This document shows, one piece after another, positions 47,301-56,700 of a DNA stretch of 64,000 nucleotides. Numbering within the stretch: position 1 is the stretch's first letter; every line of letters begins with the position of its first letter. The notes beneath the pieces are model-generated. The model saw nothing but the letters and a program-made list of their open reading frames with translations, did not search any database and was not told the DNA's origin. A program made the translations under genes and the position numbers. Source of the DNA: Bolinopsis microptera (Eukaryota > Ctenophora > Tentaculata > Lobata > Bolinopsidae); assembly GCF_026151205.1 (NCBI RefSeq), contig NC_087077.1, forward strand, positions 9,787,983 to 9,851,982, written 5' to 3'.

Positions 47301-48050
47301 AGCTAGGTCGCCAGGAAATTGCGAGAAACCTAGACACTTTAGAAAATATTCGGATTGTGCCTAGAAATAACAAGTTCAAGAACCTTATCTAAATCGCCAT
47401 CCAGTGACCTCGCTGCTAATTCATTTAAACATGACCTGTAAACGAACGCACAAAAAGCTCATTAAATGAACTTTAGTTAAACTGTAGATAAGCTTTATTA
47501 TTTAAGACATATAACTTACTTGATATCGACATCATCTCCTATGGTTATCATATCCTGATTGCACAGAGCCACGAAGAGTTCACAGTGGGAGTCGTACGTG
47601 ACCCCATCGATAGCGCAGATCACTTCAGCTGTTCCCCTCCAGTTATCACACGACGGACACCCTGTTAGGGGTTATTAGGTGTTACGAGTACGACACCATG
47701 GGGGTGAAACCCGGGGAGGGGGGATAAAACCTGGGGGGGGGGGGGGGGGCTTTTAGTCTTTACTATAAGTGAGATCACTTGTAAGTCATGTGATATTTAT
47801 ATGGGAAATATGAGAAGTAACACCACGTATTACTTTTACTAGAAATAAGTTGAATCATTAAACTTAAAGCTTCCTTGGGGCTTGAACACTGTAATTGTGG
47901 TAATGCAAATAATTGTTCATGCTATCAAAGTTGACGAGGCAGTTATTATTTCAAATCTCCGGACTAACCTTGAACCAGGAGAAGGTTGAGGGATAGCAAA
48001 ACTGCTAATTTGGCCTGAGATTTAAAAATTTGTTTAAAGACGACAAACAT
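25605..48050 (-). CDS. Giant secreted mosaic protein: Kazal, ephrin-receptor-like repeats, fucolectin, kringle, PAN/apple, ricin-like
   Basis: One gene of roughly 45 exons on the minus strand. It starts with an ATG and signal peptide at 48050 and appears to end at TAA 25605-25607. Domain order: signal peptide; two Kazal-like units; about 20 exons of Cys-rich GCC2/GCC3 (ephrin-receptor-like) repeats; fucolectin (F5/8 type C-like); two more Cys-rich repeats; an unrecognised segment; kringle half, Cys-rich unit, two PAN/apple domains, kringle pieces; ricin-type lectin repeats; a Cys-containing tail. Junctions checked at the 5' end are phase-consistent and mostly phase 1, typical of exon shuffling. 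I see no transmembrane segment. A secreted adhesive, matrix or recognition protein is a reasonable inference. It may be two genes; no internal start with a signal peptide argues against that. Confidence 0.65.
26982..28530 (-). CDS. Ricin-type beta-trefoil lectin-like exons
   Basis: Exon about 28283-28530 encodes a ricin-B-like unit ([27 protein letters not shown]). Exon about 27537-27660 ([21 protein letters not shown]) and two related exons at 27157-27254 and about 26982-27105 ([20 protein letters not shown] and [20 protein letters not shown]) continue it. The last two are recent duplicates. Ricin-type folds usually bind galactose-type sugars; a full set of QxW motifs is not evident. Confidence 0.65.
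27655..28152 (-). repeat. 27-bp minisatellite in a ricin-domain intron
   Basis: About 18 copies of a 27-bp unit (GTTAGCTGAGGAGACAGACT...). It is open on the plus strand as repeated LVLAEETDY only because 27 is a multiple of 3. It begins right at the 5' boundary of the exon near 27537-27660. Confidence 0.95.
28675..31195 (-). CDS. Kringle pieces, Cys-rich unit and two PAN/apple domains
   Basis: In transcription order: kringle first half (about 31080-31190; [23 protein letters not shown]), a Cys-rich unit (about 30549-30805; [15 protein letters not shown]), two PAN/apple domains (about 30203-30437 and 29806-30059; DFWGADIES ... CAMRCKS ... CKSITY and a close relative), kringle second half (about 29193-29308; [15 protein letters not shown]), then another kringle first half (28877-28990; [18 protein letters not shown]) and second half (28675-28758; [11 protein letters not shown]). 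The first kringle appears split by the intervening domains, which is odd. Either a second-half exon was lost or the halves are paired by alternative splicing. Confidence 0.65.
29468..29505. repeat. (GCAGTA)n microsatellite
   Basis: Short run of GCAGTA hexamers in an intron of the mosaic gene, followed by GC-richer sequence. The surrounding interval 29400-29750 has no supported gene. Confidence 0.7.
30972..31079. repeat. 28-bp tandem repeat next to a kringle exon
   Basis: About 3.5 copies of ATACCGTAACTATGACAACA plus CTACCACAC-like remainder, ending at the donor side of the kringle exon near 31080. Confidence 0.8.
31330..31652 (-). repeat. tRNA-derived SINE
   Basis: On the minus strand from about 31652: an A-box-like segment CAGTTGGTTAGAACGCC followed about 35 bases later by a B-box GAGTTCGAATCCC, as in tRNA genes. 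It is then followed by roughly 250 bp of unrelated body ending A/T-rich near 31330. The tRNA-like part lacks a proper acceptor stem, so it is a SINE and not a functional tRNA. It lies in an intron of the mosaic gene. Confidence 0.75.
31683..32404 (-). CDS. Two Cys-rich repeats and an unrecognised segment
   Basis: Exon about 32291-32404 ([17 protein letters not shown]) and exon 31998-32158 ([18 protein letters not shown], then [15 protein letters not shown]) continue the repeat type. Exon about 31683-31908 encodes a segment with [16 protein letters not shown] that I do not recognise. Confidence 0.55.
32573..33302 (-). CDS. Fucolectin (F5/8 type C-like) domain core
   Basis: Exons about 33171-33302, 33008-33056 and 32573-32733 complete the lectin fold. 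Motifs typical of fucolectins are visible: [20 protein letters not shown] then NRKDCCG, then CGDDL, then [11 protein letters not shown] and LTICELKAY. Such domains bind fucose through a shallow basic pocket with Ca2+ nearby; I did not map the binding residues. Confidence 0.75.
33496..34476 (-). CDS. Three alternative copies of the fucolectin 5' exon
   Basis: Exons 34347-34476 (130 nt), 33938-34070 (133 nt) and 33496-33622 (127 nt) each have an acceptor and donor and encode variants of YN(I)(A/V)RDK(P/S)ASQSTT ... NHGTDG(D/N)T(N/D)G ... CTHT. This is the N-terminal part of an F5/8-type fucolectin domain. Each starts in phase 1 and ends in phase 2, and each length is 1 modulo 3. Any one keeps the frame into the next exon at about 33302, but two in series would shift it. 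Flanking intron sequence is duplicated as well. Confidence 0.75.
34565..35233 (-). repeat. 3' LTR
   Basis: From 34588 to the end it appears identical to the other LTR at an offset of 3080 bases. The outermost ~23 bp differ at several positions. On the minus strand it starts TGTTGTAATATGG. Confidence 0.88.
35234..35808 (-). other. LTR-element internal region without supported gene
   Basis: One 95-codon frame is open at 35399-35686 but begins at a non-ATG codon and lacks recognisable motifs. It could be a spliced exon (an acceptor-like tttcag lies near 35664). Confidence 0.3.
35809..37041 (-). pseudogene. Pol remnant: RNase H tail joined to retroelement C-terminal region
   Basis: 410 codons. 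Residues about 15-35 ([18 protein letters not shown]) match the end of a gypsy-type RNase H domain. The rest is a Ser/Arg-rich, charged region ending in a PRPEERRQ-like stretch that I do not recognise. Protease, RT palm and integrase are absent, so the element is non-autonomous. The long open frame is surprising for a deleted copy and may mean a transposed deletion derivative. Confidence 0.55.
37107..37316 (-). pseudogene. gag nucleocapsid remnant with CCHC zinc knuckle
   Basis: 69 codons from ATG at 37316. A CX2CX4HX4C knuckle ([14 protein letters not shown]) binds nucleic acid in retroelement Gag. The rest is Arg/Tyr/Gly/Gln-rich. The capsid part is missing. Confidence 0.7.
37644..38313 (-). 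repeat. 5' LTR
   Basis: Partner of 34565-35233. Near-perfect identity over about 645 bp points to a recent insertion or recent gene conversion. The ORF of 79 codons inside each LTR is on the opposite strand and is not a gene. Confidence 0.88.
38345..46834 (-). CDS. Array of ephrin-receptor-like (GCC2/GCC3) Cys-rich repeats
   Basis: Around 20 exons, with approximate positions 46719-46834, 46286-46469, 45967-46157, 45684-45773, 45330-45494, 44878-45028, 44588-44700, 44171-44305, 42850-42973, 41390-41574, 41174-41277, 40940-41044, 40584-40760, 40314-40412, 40018-40198, 39797-39949, 39356-39610, 38991-39172, 38696-38840 and 38345-38580. They encode about 40 repeats of the pattern C-x2-C-x-G-x-(Y/F)-S-x(4)-G-x3-C, for example [14 protein letters not shown]. 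Most exons carry one to four repeats with symmetric phases. Such arrays form extended, disulfide-rich stalks in extracellular proteins. Confidence 0.8.
42069..42076 (+). promoter_or_regulatory. TATA box of small secreted-peptide gene
   Basis: TATAAAAA lies 69 bases upstream of the ATG at 42138, on the strand opposite to the host gene. Confidence 0.5.
42138..42332 (+). CDS. Small secreted peptide precursor, nested and antisense
   Basis: 64 residues from an ATG (with a second ATG next to it). The first ~16 residues ([15 protein letters not shown]) form a clear signal sequence. The mature part is hydrophilic: a Trp/Lys-rich stretch ([16 protein letters not shown]) followed by an acidic segment ending in NGERR. 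No Cys and no amidation signal. It sits in the intron of the mosaic gene between exons 41390-41574 and 42850-42973, opposite strand, with its own TATA box. It could be a bioactive or antimicrobial-type peptide precursor; family unknown. A chance ORF cannot be excluded. Confidence 0.5.
   Translation: MMFSILLLISFVLLFEEMDTTGAYPIWHKALKKWQQDNGASGDSEEVINSEQKFNNLEENGERR
43092..44049. mobile_element. MITE with CCTTAATTCCCAAAAATTTG termini
   Basis: 958 bp bounded by 20+ bp inverted ends and flanked by TA (43090-43091, 44050-44051). Near both ends are repeated GGGC(G/A)ACC(A)AAAAATTT-type motifs. A ~106-bp internal tandem duplication occupies about 43685-43895. No coding capacity. Confidence 0.75.
43685..43895. 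repeat. Two-copy ~106-bp tandem duplication within the MITE
   Basis: The segment beginning ATCGTAAATTTCATAATGTG and ending GAACTAAGGCAAAT occurs twice almost identically in tandem. Confidence 0.85.
44052..44101. mobile_element. 50-bp hairpin sharing MITE-type ends
   Basis: CCTTACGAGACATATTTA and its inverted copy TAAATATGTCTCGTAAGG surround a 14-base centre. Flanked by TA on both sides and directly abutting the MITE at 43092-44049. Possibly a minimal relative of the same TA-inserting family. Confidence 0.6.
47001..48050 (-). CDS. 5' exons: signal peptide and two Kazal-like domains
   Basis: Exon 47969-48050 encodes a signal peptide (hydrophobic core [15 protein letters not shown]). Exon 47520-47661 encodes a Kazal-like unit ([21 protein letters not shown]). 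Exon 47001-47281 encodes a second, divergent unit ([25 protein letters not shown]). Phases 1 and 2 match across the junctions. Kazal units are often protease inhibitors, but in mosaics they may be purely structural. Confidence 0.75.
47727..47750. repeat. Poly-G tract
   Basis: A run of about 19 G preceded by GGGGAGGGGGG-type sequence, between the first two exons of the mosaic gene. Candidate G-quadruplex; prone to length error. Confidence 0.8.
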
Positions 48051-49615
48051 TCCGAAAATAACTTTGAAAATGTATCGTGCACACATCATTGAACAGAAGT
48101 AAGTCTTAAAATCTTACCAATATAGTCGGAGACATTGTCAATATAATATAATTCTCCAACCAAGTTAAACTCAGCACTTATAAAAATACGACGAAACTTT
48201 GTGAATAGAAATCCTACTTTGATTTACAGAACATCCCTCCTTTAACAACCAGGTCTGACAGGTAGGTTAGAGATACCAGACCAGATGTCTAATCAACTCT
48301 TGTAACTCTATTGTTATTCAGGCCACCTCCTCTCTTTGAGGCTGTTGTGTCAGTGGAGTTACTGTTAGGGTGTCAGATGGTGGCAAGTGTCATCCTGCAT
48401 CTTTTCTGTCAAGGTGGAACGCTAACCCAATTGGGCGGTGGGTCGGGGGTCTGTATTGTTAGCAGCCATGTGTGAAGAGGACTTACAGAGAAAACGCTGT
48501 CCTTTGACAGGGACTGAAGATTTTAGAGACCCTGTTTGTCACTGTAAATCTCAGGACGTTCCAGCTGTATGCATAATTCTAGCAGAAGTCTACACTTCTT
48601 TGAGGAATTAAAGTAAAAAGTCAATAAAATCCAATTTAAGTTTAATACGATCAAATATCAATTATCATAATATTACATTCGATAATATAGAAAGTTAAGA
48701 TCGAAAAGCCGTACAAAAATGGCAAGAAATTTTAATATATTCGTTTCTATTTGTTTCTATGATCCAGCCAATTATTTACTTGGTATTGGAATGATAAGTG
48801 TCGCAACTGCTGCATTTACATAATAATGTCGGCTCGGCTTTCGGAAGCGGGAGCTCTGCCTTCTGAGGTACGTACTAGGTACTACTGCCAACTCATGGCG
48901 CTTATTACACGGGCTATAAAAGAGCGTGACCTCTACATTTTCCAGGATAGAACTTAATATTTGTAATTTAATAGATCTTTTCAACTCCGTTTCGTAAAAG
49001 TTAAAATGGGAAATTAAGACCTGCGTTAACGGTTACGAATAAATTACTGACTATTTTTGTAATCGAATAAACTGTGTAAGGAATGTTGTGCAAAAATATG
49101 ATCATGATTATCAAACGTGGTATTATTAATAATACGTGACATGATCTATGATATAAATTCATTACAAACTACACGAGTCACGAACTGTAGAGCTCTGATA
49201 CGACTGAAACCCGATTTTATTGATAGTAAATATTCTGAAAATCTATGTAAATGATAGATTTCATTGAGCATTCATTATTTAAACGGTCGCCGGTCGCAAA
49301 TATTTAGCAATAGCATAGGCCATAGGTCCCCTTTTCTTGATATAAAGATATAACTAGATTATACCTCGGTCTCGGTGACGGTCAAGTTTTCTTTGCAGGT
49401 TGGGCTTACTCACTTAGTCTACCCAAGCCACGTAGCGTTTTCGGTTGTTCAGTTTTAGTAGTTGATCCTGCGAGCAGATCACAAATACATGCTTATTTAG
49501 TGGATACTTTTTATTAATTTATGTTTCATCATTTAGTTTAAATTACATATCCACGGTGGACCTACATATTTAGGATCGAACCATTTTCTGTTTGTATAAC
49601 TATAAAGCTAGAGAA
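48051..49615. other. Intergenic region upstream of the mosaic gene
   Basis: Presumably contains its promoter and 5' UTR exons. No clear TATA near 48100. One 70-codon minus-strand frame at 48772-48984 has no recognisable motif and is not called. Confidence 0.5.
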
Positions 49616-49619
49616 TGCT

Positions 49620-50668
49620 ACAACGGGTGCTGGCAGTGGCGTAACGTTATGCTACTGAGTCTGGCAGTGGCGTAATGTTACGCTACTCATGGGTGCTGGC
49701 AATGACGTAACGTTACGCTACTGAGTGCTGACAGTGGCGTAACGTTATGCTTCTGAGTGCTGACAGTGGCGTAACGTTATGCTACTGAGTCTGGCAGTGA
49801 CGTAATGTTACGCTACTCATGGGTGCTGGCAATGACGTAACGTTATGCTACTGCGTGGTGACAGTGGCGTAACGTTACGCTACTGAGTGCTGACAGTGGC
49901 GTAACGTTATGCTACTGAGTCTGGCAGTGACGTAATGTTACGCTACTCATGGGTGCTGGCAATGACGTAACGTTATGCTACTGCGTGCTGACAGTGGCGT
50001 AACGTTACGCTACTGAGTGCTGACAGTGGCGTAACGTTACGCTACTGAGTGCTGGCAGTGGCGTAACGTTACGCTACTGAGTGCTGGCAGTGACGTAATG
50101 TTACGCTACTCATGGGTGCTGGCAATGACGTAACGTTATGCTACTGCGTGGTGACAGTGGCGTAACGTTACGCTACTGAGTGCTGACAGTGGCGTAACGT
50201 TATGCTACTGAGTCTGGCAGTGACGTAATGTTACGCTACTCATGGGCGCTGGCAATGACGTAACGTTATGCTACTGCGTGCTGGCAGTGGCGTAACGTTA
50301 CGCTACTGAGTGCTGGCAGTGGCGTAACGTTACGCTTCTGAGTGCTGGCAGTGGCGTAACGTTACGCTACTGAGTGCTGGCAGTGGCGTAACGTTACGCT
50401 ACTGAGTGCTGGCAGTGGCGTAACGTTATGCTACTGCGTGCTGACAGTGGCGTAACGTTATGCTACTGCGTGCTGGCAGTGGCGTAACGTTTCGCTACTG
50501 AGTGCTGGCAGTGGCGTAACGTTATGCTACTGCGTGCTGGCAGTGGCGTAACGTTATGCTACTGAGTGCTGGCAGTGGCGTAACGTTACGCTACTGAGTC
50601 TGGCAGTGGCGTAACGTTACGCTACTGCGTGCTGACAGTGGCGTAACGTTTCGCTGCTGAGTGCTGGG
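49620..50668. repeat. ~33-bp satellite array with palindromic core
   Basis: About 32 units of GTGCTGGCAGTGGCGTAACG + TTACGCTACTGA. Each unit contains the palindrome GCGTAACGTTACGC or a one-base variant. Variant units (GACGTAATG, CTCATGGGTG, GCAATGACG, CTGCGTG) recur in the same order at about 49660-49860, 49790-49990, 49920-50110 and 50090-50280, giving a higher-order pattern of roughly 4-6 units. Confidence 0.95.
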
Positions 50669-50990
50669 TGGCCGGATAGCTGAGTATTCAATATTATGAC
50701 CATGCTTTTTTCTGATCAGAGGTTTAACCATACTGAGATGAGAACAATTAAAATGTCTATATATTAAATTTCATACTGACACATTTAGAACCTCACCATT
50801 TTATAGCAATATGATGGAAACTGAAGAGGTCACCCAAAAAAGCCAGAGGATCATTCCGGTTCACTTCGCTCGTTAATCAATATGCTTCGTAGTATCTTTC
50901 GACCATCAGACAAACTGTGCACTGTCTTTGATGGATCCAGGTGATGTGCAGTCTGTTGCTTATGAACTTTTACAAATGCACTGATGTACA
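50669..50990. other. Non-coding spacer
   Basis: Between the satellite and the next tandem array; nothing recognised. Confidence 0.5.
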
Positions 50991-50994
50991 ATCA

Positions 50995-52125
50995 AAAGAC
51001 AACCATGAAACTTACAACGAAAGATAATGATACTAATACTGATGACTAGGTTGCAACAAATGAACTATTACGATGGGGGAAATGACGTACAATTTAAAGA
51101 AGATGAGAATGAGAAGTAAAATGAAGGGTATGGAAACACAGTGTAATGGAATTGAAACGGGTTGGCAATGGAGTAGAGGTTGTAGCAGATGAACTATTAC
51201 AGGTTACAGAAAGAAGACGAGACTGAAACTTAAAACAAAATAGAATGATATTAAGACGACTGATGACTATGTTGTAGCAGATGAACTATTACAGATGCAC
51301 TACAGTACAAAAGAACATGAACTTGAAGATAGGATGGAAATACAGTGTAATGGAGTTGAAATAGGTTGGCAATGAAGTAGAGGTTGCAGCAGATGAACTA
51401 TTGCAGAGTTAGAAAAGAAGATGAGAGTGAAACTTAAAACAAAATAGAATGATACTAAGACGACTGATGACTATGTTGTAGCAGATGAACTATTACAGAA
51501 GCACTGCAGTACAAAAGAAAATGAGCATAGGATGGGAATACAGTGTAATGGAGTTGAAATAGGTTGTCAATGGAGTCGACGTTGTAGCAGATGAACTAGT
51601 TTACAATGGGGGACATGATATAATTGAAAGAAGACGAACAGAAAGAGGAGTAAATAGAGAAGGAGACTAAGACTGATGACTAGGTTGCAGCAAATGAACT
51701 ATTACGATGGGGAACATGACGCACAATTTAAAGAAGATGAAAGTGAGAAGTAAAATGAAGGGTATGGAAATACAGTGTAATGGAGTTGAAATAGGTTGGC
51801 AATGAAGTAGAGGTTGTAGCAGATGAACTATTGCAGAGTTAGAAAAGAATATGAGAGTGAAACTTAAAACAAAATAGAATGATACTAAGACGACTGATGA
51901 CTATGTTGTAGCAGATGAACTATTACAGAAGCACTGCAGTACAAAAGAAAATGAGCATAGGATGGGAATATAGGGTGTAATGGAGTTGAAATAGGTTGTC
52001 AATGGAGTCGACGTTGTAGCAGATGAACTATTACAGAGTTACAGAAAGAAGATGAGAGTGAAACTTAAAACATCATAGAATGATACTAAGACTGATGAAT
52101 AGGTGTAGCAGATGAACTAGTTGTA
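50995..52125. repeat. Degenerate tandem array with GTAGCAGATGAACTATTACA motif
   Basis: Repeats of roughly 90-110 bp built around (G/T)TAGCAGATGAACTATTAC with intervening GTGTAATGGAGTTGAAATAG and AAAACAAAATAGAATGATAC blocks. A larger unit of about 480 bp (around 51180-51650 and 51700-52100) is repeated with high similarity. No coding capacity. Confidence 0.85.
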
Positions 52126-52228
52126 AGAACTCCCAATTTCCTGAGATACCAGTGTAGTCATTGTATTCCAGGTACGTGATCCAGGTTCAGTGATCTCCCA
52201 TCAGCTTGATCGCTCACCTGACTTACAC

Positions 52229-53140
52229 GATTGGGCGACAACTGTTCGACAGCCGAATTTGGGATTTCGGACGGATGTCGCTGTCGGACAGCAGTCGTTT
52301 TTGGCGACATCTGTCCGAATTTCGGATCGTATTTGTAATTTGAAATTTCGGATCACATTCGTGTATCACAAGCTCACGGGTAATCTTGTGACGTTGCTCC
52401 CACTGTTCTAATGCTGATGTAATCCATTGAGATCTGATCCATCGATACGTGATTGACTATTTGAGGATAGAATCGTGCTAGCCGTACACATCACCGGACA
52501 CAGCCTACAGGGGCACCTCCCCCTCTTCTATATGGACTCCTTCCTGGAAAAACGACGACCCTCTACCGCAACATGTTCGAGGAGATAGACACCTGGGCTT
52601 CTGGGGGCTACCAACCACAATCCATCCTCATGGACTCTTCAGAGAATTGTAGATGATTACACAACTACAGCAACTCTATGGATTTCCTAAAAGCTATCGG
52701 AAAGTTGACTCTGCTTTAGATTTGTTTCTTTGATATTGTATTTTATTGAATTAATTTATATAAAATTTATATAACATTAAAACAATTGTCCAATTGGTAG
52801 AGTTCAGCTCAGATCATATCTCAAATTGGAAATGTTACGTATACAAATTAGCAAGTAACAGTTCAGATCATGTCTCTAATTGGAAATGTGTCGTTTTGAA
52901 ATCAGATCACAATTTCGGACAGATGTCGTCTTTTCCTGGTACCCTGAGTCGGACAGATGTCGCTGTCGGACAAATGTCTTGTTACCGACACAAACTTACA
53001 CAAATTATTTGTCCTATAACCATCATACTTTATGGAAAGTTTGAAGAAAATCGTAAGGTAGGATCCGACTTAAACTATTGTCTGAAAAACCTAACTTTGG
53101 AGTCGGACAGGAGTCGCTGTCGGACAAGAGTCGCCCAATC
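52229..53140. mobile_element. Second, deleted copy of the 9-bp-TSD TIR transposon
   Basis: Starts GATTGGGCGAC and ends GTCGCCCAATC. Its body matches 13492-16547 in reverse orientation, but lacks the LINE and most of the internal region. No matching target duplication seen (GACTTACAC versus CAGATGGAC). Confidence 0.75.
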
Positions 53141-53351
53141 CAGATGGACTATTGTTAGTTTGAAATTTTGTGGTGTTAGTTTAGAATACCAGCAGTAAAT
53201 AAAGACGTTGCAAAGCAAAAAACAGTTTTATTCTCAAATTCTGCTTCTACTCTGGAAACCTTGACCTAATCTCAGTGCAAAGGAAAAAAACACTGATTCT
53301 GATGTGAAAGTCTGCTAAATCAGAGCCTGGAGCAGTTGTTTTGCTTGTAGT

Positions 53352-53527
53352 CATAGTTGGTTCGTGCGTCAATTTTTCGGGAAAAGTACGTAAAGTGCGT
53401 TTGAATTATTTCGTGCGTTAAAAGTGCGTTTAAGTACATTTACCGTTGAATTCACCGTTTTACGTTTTTTCGTACGTTAAGTGCGTTATGTTTTAAAAGT
53501 ACGTTAAGTGCGCACGAACCAACTATG
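53352..53527. mobile_element. 176-bp MITE with 8-bp target duplication (hAT-like)
   Basis: Inverted ends CATAGTTGGTTCGTGCG (17 bp) and an 8-bp direct repeat CTTGTAGT at 53344-53351 and 53528-53535. The interior is made of AAGTGCGTTTAAGTAC-like repeats. An 8-bp duplication is typical of hAT elements. Confidence 0.9.
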
Positions 53528-53700
53528 CTTGTAGTAGTGTTAATTCTGAAAAGACGGTTTCTCATTTCACTTTGATTTCATCTTGCCATCCAGATTTCCA
53601 TTTTATCATTACAAGTTCAGTATGATTATCAATTCTTGTTTCTCAATTCACAGATGATTCAGTGTTTTATTCTGTAATCCCACTTATATTCCGGTTACGT

Positions 53701-56700
53701 TTACCTAGTAGTAGTACTCCCATAATCCGACTTTTCAGGAACATGACTCCCCCTATCTTGTAACCCCTCTTCAGAAATGGGCCAAAAGTACCACACAAAC
53801 AAAGGAACAGGGAGAAAGCTGATCAAAAATATTAGCACTTTTATGCCAAATTCTGGATATGACAGGAACGTTTTCTGAAAATTTAAATATATTAACATGG
53901 ACTTGACAAATTTTTTTTGAAAATATCACTTAATTCGCCAGCCAAAATCATTCCTTTTCAATTGCCTATATTAAAGGAACAAAATCAAATTCAACTCAAT
54001 TAATGAAATCAATGAAATCAATTAATGATTTAACCACCTTATGAGTGAGTAAAGCTGGTGTCTAACCTTGAACCATGATTTAGTGCCAGTAAGACCCTTG
54101 TACCCAACACCTTCACACCCTACATACTTCTTATAGTTAGGGTGCTCTATCAGAGACACTCCAGCCGAGGTGACCAGGATCAAGAAGAGGACTGCTGGAA
54201 TGTACCATTTTATCAGCCACTTCCTGAATGTAGTTTCCCAGGGTTATTGCAGGACCATCGCGGACAATCTGCATTTCTTGTTTTTATTGTGCAAATGTTG
54301 TTCGTCAAGTCGATCTAAATTCTATTCTTTCGTGTTATATAAACTTACAAAAATAACCTACCAACAGTCGTTCATTGTGAGTCCTGAACGTTCTTCTAGT
54401 TCTTCGTCTAATCTATCTAAACCATAGAACCAACTTATATACGTGCACTCTAACAGCGCCTGAAGACATAATAGTGACGTAATAATGACGTAATAGTGAC
54501 GTAATTCTAAACCTATTGAAGCATTGAAGTGCACGACAAGAAAAATGGCTGAGAACCAAACACCTTGAAGCAATTTCAGCTGATGGAATTTAGGTCGATA
54601 AGGTAGTTTTCTACTACCTTATACTCTTATACTGCGTGGATTATTGTTCGGATTTTTAATTTCACTGTAAAAACTAGAAATTTCTCAATCGTTTGATAAG
54701 CTTTGATAAAGACACAACCGTTAATGGATGAAAATCAATATAATCATAAATTAAATTTAAATATTCACAAAGTAACTGCTAAAACACAGCCAAATATTAT
54801 CATCACTTCAAATTCATTTCTGCAACATATCCAAAATAGTTTTAGCGTCTTCAGGACTCTGAGCACTCCTCCTCTTGTGTGGTATCACGTGACCAGACAC
54901 TCTCTGTCTCCCTCTCCTGTTCTTGAAGAAGTTGGATACTTGTGAGTAGGACAGTTTCGCTTGTCTGGACAGTTCACGCTTCTCTTCTGGAGTGGGGTAC
55001 GGGTTCTTATCGTAGAATTCCTGTAAGGTAGTCCGGGATGATTCCTTAAAAAGGTGTCTGTCGGCATCTCCGTTCCAGATGGTAGGGGGGAATGGGTAAC
55101 GCTTCCTCAACCTGTATCTGTCCACTGCATTCAGGTTCTTTCCTCTCCGTTGCTTGGAAGCTCGCTGGTAGGTAGCTTGCTGCCAAATCTCTTGAAATTG
55201 ATGGTGAAGACGTTCAGGTTGATGGGTTTGAGAAATAAAGTCCAGGACTTCGTCGAAGAGTCCATCTGCAAGCATCTCCCTAGCTGTGATAACGGCTGAG
55301 TTCTCTGCGATCAAGTCCAGGAGGTTCAGTTGGTCGCTGGAGTTAGCGGTCTGATCATGTTCAGGGTTGAACAAATGAGGGACTTCTCCCGCTGTTGAAG
55401 GTTGTAAGAGTGAAGCTAGGTCTTGAGTTGGGAGGGAAGGGGTGATGTCCAGTATTTCGTAACCAGAGTATCCAGAAACAGGCGGGTAGGACTGGTCGGA
55501 CAGATAGCTTGACGTAGACTCCTCAGAAGAAAGGGAGTTGTATTGATACTGGTAGGGAGGTGGTTGTAACTGGATCTCGTCCAAAGCAAGAATCTCTGTA
55601 CATAAGTTTTGTTCCAGATCGTCAGAGAAGCTAGAATAGGAAACTGTAGGTAGGGAGCTGGACGGGGTTGGATATCTCCAAACATCGTCAAACGTGAAGT
55701 ACTGAGCTTGAGAGGGGGAAGTTTGCGGAGTAATGTAGGATTGCAGTTGATCGTAATCAGGGAAGTAGGTCGGTGTAGACTGGGACTGAGGTTGGGATAT
55801 TTGGATTGGTGACAGTTGCATCTTAAATTTGTTGGTTTTCGTTGATGTTGTTGTTGTTGTCGATAATCAAAACTGGATGACGATTCGAATACGTCACCAA
55901 TATTTATACAAATCGGTGGTATTTTTGCACATGGCTGATTTGATTGTTCAGCATGTCAGTGACTTGAATCTGATCACGCTGATAGGAATTCGTCACCTGA
56001 TCGCATGACATTCGTCAGTATGACTGGAATTCTCAATGATATCCTGCACTGTGCGTTATGTTGTAATATGACTATTGACTGATTGACTATCGTGTCAGAT
56101 GCAAAGATCATATCACCGAAATTTACATTGACTATATCATACCGAATCTTGATTCGAATTGGAATGTGCTAGTCAAATGAATTGACATGATAATGAACAA
56201 TAATAATAATATCATAATTATGATAGTAGACAGTTCTCATGAAATTCCTGAATTGGAGATCGAAATTTATCGTCGATTGGCTTATTGAATTATGATTCTA
56301 GCCATTCCTGAGGCAAAAAATGATGATATTAATTCGGGCGTTCTTTTGATATGTTCATAATCAGCCCTTATTTTGTCGAGTCGTCGACTTAACATCAGAC
56401 GGAGAAACGGAATTGTTCGAGATACTAGCAGGTGTGTTACAGGGTGATACCTTAGCACCTTACCTTTTTGCAATAGTCATCGACTACTGTATGAGGCAAG
56501 CCATAGGTGATGATGCGGAGCGACTTGGACTCACTCTCGAACGTACAAAAAGCAGAAGAGTGGGCCCCAAGATCATCACCGATGTGGACTTTGCAGATGA
56601 TATAGCACTTTATATATGTCAGTACTGCTCTAAGGATCAGAAACCTGGACACTTATAAAGGCTCAAGAAAAAAGTTTGGACGGGACATACACAAAAATGC

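Noticed and set aside
48772-48984. 70-codon minus-strand ORF upstream of the mosaic gene
   Set aside because: No recognisable motif, splice context or promoter; probably chance.
49620-50668. CRISPR-like repeat-spacer array
   Set aside because: Units are contiguous with no unique spacers, and the genome is eukaryotic; it is a satellite.
54224-54262. In-frame TAA just upstream of an SLC6 exon
   Set aside because: It is intronic: an acceptor (attcag) starts the exon at 54223, after the stop.
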